Below, piece by piece: positions 57,850 through 64,000 of a DNA stretch of 64,000 nucleotides; the stretch's first letter is position 1; each line of letters opens with the position of its first letter. The stretch comes from Saprospiraceae bacterium (GTDB taxonomy: Bacteria; Bacteroidota; Bacteroidia; Chitinophagales; Saprospiraceae): assembly GCA_021299835.1 (NCBI GenBank), contig JAJTER010000001.1, forward strand, positions 49,706 through 113,705. The letters run 5' to 3'. Both the position numbers and the translations under genes were made by a program. The notes beneath the pieces were generated by a model that did not search any database, was not told the DNA's origin, and saw only the letters and a list, made by a program, of their open reading frames with translations.

Positions 57850-60800
57850 ATGCAAGCAAAAAGTCACCCTAAAATGGCGGCAATACTAGTTGCCTGTTTG
57901 TTGTCCCTGGGTTGGATGACGACAGCAATAGGTCAAACCGTGAAGGGAAAGGTTACAGACGAGAGGGGAGAAGCCCTTATCGGTGTTAACATTATTGTAA
58001 AGGAAACGTCAAAGGGTACTACCACTGATCTGGACGGTATGTACAGCATTGAGGTGTCAGGACCAAACAGTGTTTTGACGTTTACCTATCTTGGTTACGA
58101 ACCGAAAGATGTGGTAGTTAACAACCAAACGGTTATTAACGTGACCTTATCTCCCGATTCAAAAGTACTCTCTGAAGTAGTCGTTATCGGTTACGGTACG
58201 CAGAGAAAATCGGATTTAACGGGTTCGGTAAGTTCGGTTAAGGAAAATGACCTGCTTGAGCGTCCAAGCCCTTCTTTAAACCAGGCGCTTGCCGGTAGAA
58301 TGGCAGGTGTGCAGGTAAACAACAACTCTGGTCGTCCAGGTGGTCGTACAACTGTACGTGTTCGTGGTTTTAGTTCTATCAACTCTTCTAACAACCCATT
58401 ATATGTGGTTGACGGAGTTATGTTGCCACAGGGAACGCAAAATCAGTTTTCAAACGCGATTGACTATATCAATCCAAATGATATAGTATCTGTTGAAGTA
58501 CTGAAAGATGCTTCTTCTACAGCTATTTATGGTGCCAGAGGTGCTAATGGTGTAATCCTCATTACCACCAAAAAAGGTAAGGCAGGAGAAGGTATGGTTA
58601 CTTATAATGTGGACATGAGTGTCAACACGACAGGACCTAACAAACCAGATGTTTTGAATTCAGCTGAGTATATTGCAGTAGAAGATTTAGCTTGGAGAAA
58701 TATGGAGAAATATGACCCGGCAGGTTGGAAAGCAGGTAAATGGGCTTATCTTAATCCAAAACTTCGCCGTATTGATCCTCGTGTTTGGAATGCTGATGGC
58801 AGTCCTAAATTCGATACCGATTGGTTTGAAGAATCAACGCAGGAAAGTTTATCTCAAAATCACAATTTAGGTTTTAATGGTGGTAATGAGCGTACGCAAT
58901 ATGCCTTCTCTATGGGATATCGCGATGATCAGGGCTTAATCAAGACTACTTTTATGAAGCGTTATTCTGGTCGTTTTACGATCGATGATCAGATTAAACC
59001 TTGGTTGAAAGTGGGTGGAACTTTATCTTATAACAATCAGGCTGAAAGACTTTCAGATGTAAATGACGCGGTTTCTCGTCAGATTGTAGAAGATTTCCCT
59101 TTCCTTCCTGTAAAATATGAGGACGGTACTTATGCAAACAACAGAGATTTCCCTTTTGCTGAAGGTACTTTTAGCTCTGTTCACCGTTTAATGGGTCGTC
59201 AGTTTATACTTAACACCCAAACTACTTTAGGTAGTTTCTATGCTAATATCAAATTGGCTGAAGGCCTTGAATTTAGATCCGTTGCAGGTGTTAATATTCA
59301 AACGCAGGAAAACAATTCTTCTCAAACGAGGACATTGGCTATTGCAAACAGAGGAGAAGCTTCTGTTTCTAATAGAAAGGAAACTTTCTGGTCGTTGGAA
59401 AATTATTTGACTTACAATAAGTCAATCAATAAGATTCACAACATCAATGCACTATTAGGAGTTTCCTGGCAGCAGACAGATATCTTTGGTATCTCTGGTA
59501 ACTCAAGAACTTTTGCTACAGATTACTTCGGATTTAACAATTTGGGTGCAGCGGGTGTTATTGGCGGCGTAGGCTCTGATGGGGCTCAGTTTTCGTTCAA
59601 TTCTTATTTTGGAAGGGTTAACTATAGCTTGAAAAACAAATATTTAGTTACGGTTACGGGCAGAAGTGACGGATCGTCTAAATTTGGTGAGAATGAAAAG
59701 TTTGCCTTCTTCCCTTCAGGTGCCTTAGCCTGGAGAGTTTCTGAAGAAGATTTCTTAAAAGGAAATTCTGTTATATCTAACTTGAAGTTAAGAACCAGCT
59801 ACGGTCTGACAGGTAACTCTGAAATTCCTGCTTACTCTTCTCTTTCTTTGTTGTCTTCCAACTATGCAACCATCATTGGTGATGCTCGTGTTTCAGGAAC
59901 AGGTATTTCCCGTTTGGCTAACCCTAACTTACAATGGGAGAAAACAGCTCAAACAGACATAGGTGTTGAACTTGGTTTGTTCAATAATCGATTAAACATT
60001 GAACTTGACTACTACTATCGTTTAACTACCGATATGCTTCTTGACGCTCCCGTGCCTTCTACCAGTGGTTATACAACCATTCGTCGTAACGTAGGGTCTA
60101 TGGAGAATCAGGGATTGGAATTCTCATTAAATGCAACAATTGCTGACAGAGGTAAATTCCAGTGGACTTCTTTCTTTAATATATCAGCCAATAGAAATAA
60201 AGTGTTGTCTTTGGCTACGCCATCTGATATATTCAACGTAGGTGGACCTAACTTTACGAATCCAACGAATATTATTCGTATTGGCGAACCAGTAGGTTCT
60301 TTCTGGGGACTCACCCGTTTAGGTATCTGGAGCGAAGCTGAAAGAGCAGAAGCGGCAAAATTCACTTCCTATCGTAATGGTTTGACTATCTTGCCAGGTG
60401 ATATTAAGTATAAAGATTTTAATGGTGATTTCGCCATTACCGACGCAGATCGCAGTATCATTGGAAATGGTAGCCCTGATTTTTGGGGTACGCTTTCTAA
60501 TACCTTCCGTTTTGGAAATCTGGACTTAACACTCGATTTGCAATATAGTTACGGAAATGATGTAATGTTGATGAACCTTCACCCAAGTGAGGACCGTCAG
60601 GCATTGGCAAATAGCTACAGTTCTGTCTTAAATGCATGGACGCCTACTAACCAAAATACGATGATTGCAGAAGTTCGCGATACTAGAGCTGGATATGTTA
60701 CTAACGTAGATAGCTGGTGGATTAAGGACGGTTCTTTCCTCAGAGGTAGAAACTTGTTACTTGGTTATAACTTCCCGGCTGAAACACTAAGTAAATTGCG

Positions 60801-60990
60801 TTTGAGCAAATTACGTGTATATGCTTCAGCACAAAACTTCTTCCTGATTGTTTCAGACAAGATTATCGGCGATCCTGAGGTTACGCCTACCAATCAAGGT
60901 GGTGGAAACAGTGCCTTTTCTCAAGGTATGATCTGGCACAATTATCCGAAACCAACTGTATTATTAATTGGTGCTCAGGTTGCATTCTAA
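57850..60990 (+). CDS. SusC/RagA family TonB-linked outer membrane protein
   Basis: VKGKVTDERGEALIGVNIIVKETSKGTTTDLDGMYSIEV, EVVVIGYGTQRKSDLTGSVSSV, NPLYVVDGVM, VEVLKDASSTAIYGARGANGVILITTKKGK. Track ORF begins at a TTG at 57805; ATG at 57850 more likely. Confidence 0.96.
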   Translation: MQAKSHPKMAAILVACLLSLGWMTTAIGQTVKGKVTDERGEALIGVNIIVKETSKGTTTDLDGMYSIEVSGPNSVLTFTYLGYEPKDVVVNNQTVINVTLSPDSKVLSEVVVIGYGTQRKSDLTGSVSSVKENDLLERPSPSLNQALAGRMAGVQVNNNSGRPGGRTTVRVRGFSSINSSNNPLYVVDGVMLPQGTQNQFSNAIDYINPNDIVSVEVLKDASSTAIYGARGANGVILITTKKGKAGEGMVTYNVDMSVNTTGPNKPDVLNSAEYIAVEDLAWRNMEKYDPAGWKAGKWAYLNPKLRRIDPRVWNADGSPKFDTDWFEESTQESLSQNHNLGFNGGNERTQYAFSMGYRDDQGLIKTTFMKRYSGRFTIDDQIKPWLKVGGTLSYNNQAERLSDVNDAVSRQIVEDFPFLPVKYEDGTYANNRDFPFAEGTFSSVHRLMGRQFILNTQTTLGSFYANIKLAEGLEFRSVAGVNIQTQENNSSQTRTLAIANRGEASVSNRKETFWSLENYLTYNKSINKIHNINALLGVSWQQTDIFGISGNSRTFATDYFGFNNLGAAGVIGGVGSDGAQFSFNSYFGRVNYSLKNKYLVTVTGRSDGSSKFGENEKFAFFPSGALAWRVSEEDFLKGNSVISNLKLRTSYGLTGNSEIPAYSSLSLLSSNYATIIGDARVSGTGISRLANPNLQWEKTAQTDIGVELGLFNNRLNIELDYYYRLTTDMLLDAPVPSTSGYTTIRRNVGSMENQGLEFSLNATIADRGKFQWTSFFNISANRNKVLSLATPSDIFNVGGPNFTNPTNIIRIGEPVGSFWGLTRLGIWSEAERAEAAKFTSYRNGLTILPGDIKYKDFNGDFAITDADRSIIGNGSPDFWGTLSNTFRFGNLDLTLDLQYSYGNDVMLMNLHPSEDRQALANSYSSVLNAWTPTNQNTMIAEVRDTRAGYVTNVDSWWIKDGSFLRGRNLLLGYNFPAETLSKLRLSKLRVYASAQNFFLIVSDKIIGDPEVTPTNQGGGNSAFSQGMIWHNYPKPTVLLIGAQVAF

Positions 60991-61018
60991 ATTAGATATC
61001 TTAAAATTTTTGAAAGTC

Positions 61019-62575
61019 ATGAAAATAAAAAATATATCAAGTGCAGCTAAACGGTTTTGGTTACTCTTGTTTGTCGTTGTACAAATGAGTTGTAACGATT
61101 TTTTAACCGAAGTAGCTCCTTCAGCCCTTACGCCGGAAAGTTTCTACACGATCCCCGATCACGCCGAAGCGGCCATTGCTTCTGTTTATGCAGATCTTCG
61201 ATTTATGGGTAATGGTGCAGGTATCTTCTCTGCCAACTGGCAGTTATTGGAGGCGATGACAGGTACTTCTACCACGGAAACGGCTCAAAATTCAGATTTG
61301 AACAACCTTTATGGTCTAGTTCACGACGGAAATACTATCCACATCCGTAACTACTTCATTGGTTTATACAGAGTGATCGCTCAGGCAAACCAGGTAATCG
61401 ATAAAGTGCCTGCTATTACACCAATGGATGCGGCTCAGAAAAAACGTATTTTAGGTGAGGCTCAATTCCTTCGTGCCTCTGCTTATTTTATGGCAGTGCA
61501 ATTGTGGGGAGATATTCCTTTGATTACTAAGCCTCAAACGGCTTCTTCTGAAGATTTCAACCCTTCCCGTGCTTCTGTGGAAAGTGTGTATAAAGTAATT
61601 GTAGATGATTTAGTGGCTGCTGAAGCTGCTGGATTACCATGGATGGACGTTTCAGGTAGAGTGAATACGGCAGCAATAAAAGCACAATTAGCTAAAGTTT
61701 ATCTTACGATGGCTGGATTTCCTTTGAAAAAAGGGGCTTCTCACTTTAAATTAGCCGCTGATAAAGCGTTTGAGGTGATTACTTACGCAAATAGTAATCC
61801 AAATGTGATTAATCTGTTTACGAGCTATTATGATGTTCACAGAGAAAGTACTGAAAATAAGTTAGAGCACTTATTTATGTTACAGTATAATAATTCGGTG
61901 GCAAGTAACCCTATGGGTAACTTCTTCCCTAACTTTAAACCAGTTACTTTCAACGGTCCTGGTGGAACAGGTAGTTCTGTGCCTACTTCTGCTTTTTATA
62001 AGTCTTACGAAGAAGGTGACTTAAGAGCTAAAAATCAGGACGGTTATTTCTATACCAGCTATTTTACTAACGGAAATGGTGCGCCTTTCGAACTAGGTGC
62101 TCCTTATGTGTTTAAACATTTCAACCAGACATCAAACGGTTCTGCCGGAGTCGCTGGAACAAGAAATGATAACTTAAATGTTCCTCAAATCCGTTATGCA
62201 GAAGTACTTCTTACTTACGCCGAAGCGCAAAACGAGGTAGGTGGTCCAACACAGGCTGCTTATGATGCATTGAAGCGTATTCGTGACCGTGCTAAATTGA
62301 CTACGCCTGCCTTAGCTTCTCTAAGTGCTAATTCTTTCAGAGAATTGGTTTGGAAAGAGCGCTGGTATGAGCTTTGCTATGAGCAAATTACCTGGTTTGA
62401 TATGGTTCGCTTACGTAAAGCGTTCAATGAAAATACCAAAGGTTTCGATGAGTTCGTAGGTCATACTAACTTGAGTTCTAACCAAAAGTTACAGCAAAAA
62501 CATCTTCTTCTGCCTCTTCCAGTTCCGGAAATGCAGAATAACCCAAATCTTAAGCCGCAAAATCCTGGTTATTAA
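61019..62575 (+). CDS. RagB/SusD family nutrient-uptake lipoprotein
   Basis: MKIKNISSAAKRFWLLLFVVVQMSCNDFLTEVAPSALTPESFYTIPDHAEAAIASVYADLR; GEAQFLRASAYFMAVQLWGDIPLIT; C-term LPLPVPEMQNNPNLKPQNPGY. Confidence 0.96.
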   Translation: MKIKNISSAAKRFWLLLFVVVQMSCNDFLTEVAPSALTPESFYTIPDHAEAAIASVYADLRFMGNGAGIFSANWQLLEAMTGTSTTETAQNSDLNNLYGLVHDGNTIHIRNYFIGLYRVIAQANQVIDKVPAITPMDAAQKKRILGEAQFLRASAYFMAVQLWGDIPLITKPQTASSEDFNPSRASVESVYKVIVDDLVAAEAAGLPWMDVSGRVNTAAIKAQLAKVYLTMAGFPLKKGASHFKLAADKAFEVITYANSNPNVINLFTSYYDVHRESTENKLEHLFMLQYNNSVASNPMGNFFPNFKPVTFNGPGGTGSSVPTSAFYKSYEEGDLRAKNQDGYFYTSYFTNGNGAPFELGAPYVFKHFNQTSNGSAGVAGTRNDNLNVPQIRYAEVLLTYAEAQNEVGGPTQAAYDALKRIRDRAKLTTPALASLSANSFRELVWKERWYELCYEQITWFDMVRLRKAFNENTKGFDEFVGHTNLSSNQKLQQKHLLLPLPVPEMQNNPNLKPQNPGY

Positions 62576-62602
62576 TTAACCGATTTTTGGTAAAATGATT
62601 TG

Positions 62603-62645
62603 AAAGGCATTGTAGTTCTTAAAATGAGCTGCAATGCCTTTTTTC
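62603..62645 (+). terminator. Terminator after susD
   Basis: AAAGGCATTGTAG ... CTGCAATGCCTTT (13-bp stem with one G-U), then TTTTC. Confidence 0.8.
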
Positions 62646-62680
62646 TTTTTACACCTCAAAAAAGATTGTATTTTTGCATC

Positions 62681-64000
62681 ATGCAGAAGAATCCTTACTT
62701 TATCATTGATTTCGATAGTACTTTCACCCGCGTGGAAGCCTTAGATGTCCTGGCTGAAATTGTCCTGGCGCATTCCTCGAAAAAGGATGCCGTCGTTCAG
62801 GCTATTCACGAAATTACCAACCGGGGTATGAATGGCGAACTCGACTTCCGAGAATCCCTGACCCTTAGACTGGACCTCCTGAAGGCCAATAAAGATGATA
62901 TTCATCATCTGGCGGAAAGATTGAAAGCTCAAATCTCTCCTTCTTTTGAACGGAACCAAAAACATCTGTCAGCCCTTAAAGATACCGTTTATGTGGTGTC
63001 TAATGGTTTCAAGGAGTTTATTGTCCCCGTAATTGAAGCCTACGGCCTTTTACCCGACAACGTATATGCCAATACCTTCGTTTATGACGAGGAGGGGAAT
63101 ATTATTGGGTTCGATACAGAAAATCCGCTCTCGCGAAATGGGGGAAAATCACTGGTCATTAAAGATTTACACCTGAACGGTGACGTTTATGTCATCGGGG
63201 ATGGTGCCAATGATCTCGAAATATGGAAGGCTGGTTATGCTAATAAGTTTTATCTCTTCACTGAAAATGTTGAGCGCGAAAAGGTAAAGAAAGAGGCAGA
63301 CCATTTTGCCTCTACCGTCGATGAAATTTTGTACGAGTTGAATCTGGCCAGAAGCCTTTCTTATCCAAAAACAAGAATTAAGGTTCTTTTATTGGAGGGC
63401 GTTAACAAGGAAGCTGCCCTTGCTTTTGAAAAGGAGGCTTATCAGGTGGAAATTATTGACAGACCTTTGGACGATCAGGAATTGGCTGGAAAATTAAAAA
63501 CGGTGAATATCCTCGGTCTTACCTCCAGTCAAAAAATAACAAAGGATCTCTTGAAAAATACAAAAAGACTGATTAGTCTCGGTGTTTTTAGTTCCGATGC
63601 CTCAAAAATTGATATGGATGCTTGCTCCAGTCATGGCGTGGCCGTATTTAACGCTCCTTTCAGTCATGTGCGTTCTGTGGGCGAGTTTACCTTGGGTAAT
63701 ATGCTGGCCTTAAGCAGAGGGGGTGCAGGCAAAATGGGTCATGAGATTAGAGGAAAAAAGCTGGGTATCGTTGGTTACGGTAAAATAGGTTCGCAACTGG
63801 GTGTTTTAGCCGAAAACCTGGGCATGGAGGTCCTGTTTTTTGATATTGCCGACAAATCCCCCCTGGGAAATAGCAAAAAATGCAGCCAGCTGGATAGTCT
63901 GCTAATGCAGGTCGATTTTGTCTCCATTCATGTCAGTGAGCTGCCTGAAAATAAACATTTTTTTGGGGAATCCTTTTTCAACGCACTGAAACCATCGGCC
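62681..64000 (+). CDS. HAD phosphatase (SerB-like) fused to SerA-like D-2-hydroxyacid dehydrogenase; truncated by right edge
   Basis: Own translation from ATG 62681, 440 codons open to the edge: MQKNPYFIIDFDSTFTRVEALD...VVSNGF...VIGDGANDLEIW (HAD), then TRIKVLLLEGVNKEAAL...VFNAPFSHVRSVGEFTLGNMLALSRGG...IRGKKLGIVGYGKIGSQLGVLAENLGMEVLFFDI (SerA-like). Not in ORF track. Confidence 0.9.
   Translation, partial: MQKNPYFIIDFDSTFTRVEALDVLAEIVLAHSSKKDAVVQAIHEITNRGMNGELDFRESLTLRLDLLKANKDDIHHLAERLKAQISPSFERNQKHLSALKDTVYVVSNGFKEFIVPVIEAYGLLPDNVYANTFVYDEEGNIIGFDTENPLSRNGGKSLVIKDLHLNGDVYVIGDGANDLEIWKAGYANKFYLFTENVEREKVKKEADHFASTVDEILYELNLARSLSYPKTRIKVLLLEGVNKEAALAFEKEAYQVEIIDRPLDDQELAGKLKTVNILGLTSSQKITKDLLKNTKRLISLGVFSSDASKIDMDACSSHGVAVFNAPFSHVRSVGEFTLGNMLALSRGGAGKMGHEIRGKKLGIVGYGKIGSQLGVLAENLGMEVLFFDIADKSPLGNSKKCSQLDSLLMQVDFVSIHVSELPENKHFFGESFFNALKPSA

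Noticed and set aside
62741-62965. 74-aa minus-strand ORF
   Set aside because: Antisense to the SerB-like domain, which has clear HAD motifs.
1-64000. Defence island, prophage, secondary-metabolite cluster or transposon
   Set aside because: No transposase, integrase, restriction, toxin-antitoxin, Cas, phage structural or NRPS/PKS signatures were seen on either strand.

Overview
This is a 64 kb chromosomal window from a Bacteroidota bacterium. The gene content (gldD/gldE, SusC/SusD, transmembrane AraC regulators, Bacteroidota-type -7 boxes TAnnTTTG) suggests a Saprospiria/Chitinophagia-like lineage; that placement is inference. It is densely coding and mostly housekeeping: uvrC (cut by the left edge), gmhA/hddA-type heptose genes, a peptidoglycan-dipeptide salvage operon, topoisomerase IV B, lon, galE, smpB, DPP-IV, thiL, murI, recA, the mutY-ssb-gldE-gldD cluster, tgt, rodA, rnhB, dapA, accA, two tRNA-Asp genes, a SusC/SusD pair and a SerB-SerA-like fusion (cut by the right edge). 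I saw no CRISPR array, prophage, IS element, rRNA or obvious defence island. The most interesting signals are: (1) a phosphoserine-phosphatase/SerA-like fusion whose SerA half has lost several 3-phosphoglycerate-contact residues; (2) a TrpF-fold protein with both catalytic residues replaced by Asn, in a dapA/rnhB operon; (3) an RlmD / small unknown protein / atypical receiver / RmlA operon with an ATGA overlap; (4) a TonB-dependent receptor with an N-terminal HMA metal-binding domain; (5) a GldE that appears to lack its DUF21 membrane domain; (6) an alpha-oxoamine-synthase-like enzyme in an LdcA/Ala-Glu epimerase operon; (7) several strong inverted or direct repeats in long intergenic regions upstream of the 56.4, 33.3, 29.8 and 12.1 kb genes. 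All family names come from reading motifs by eye; no database search was run.
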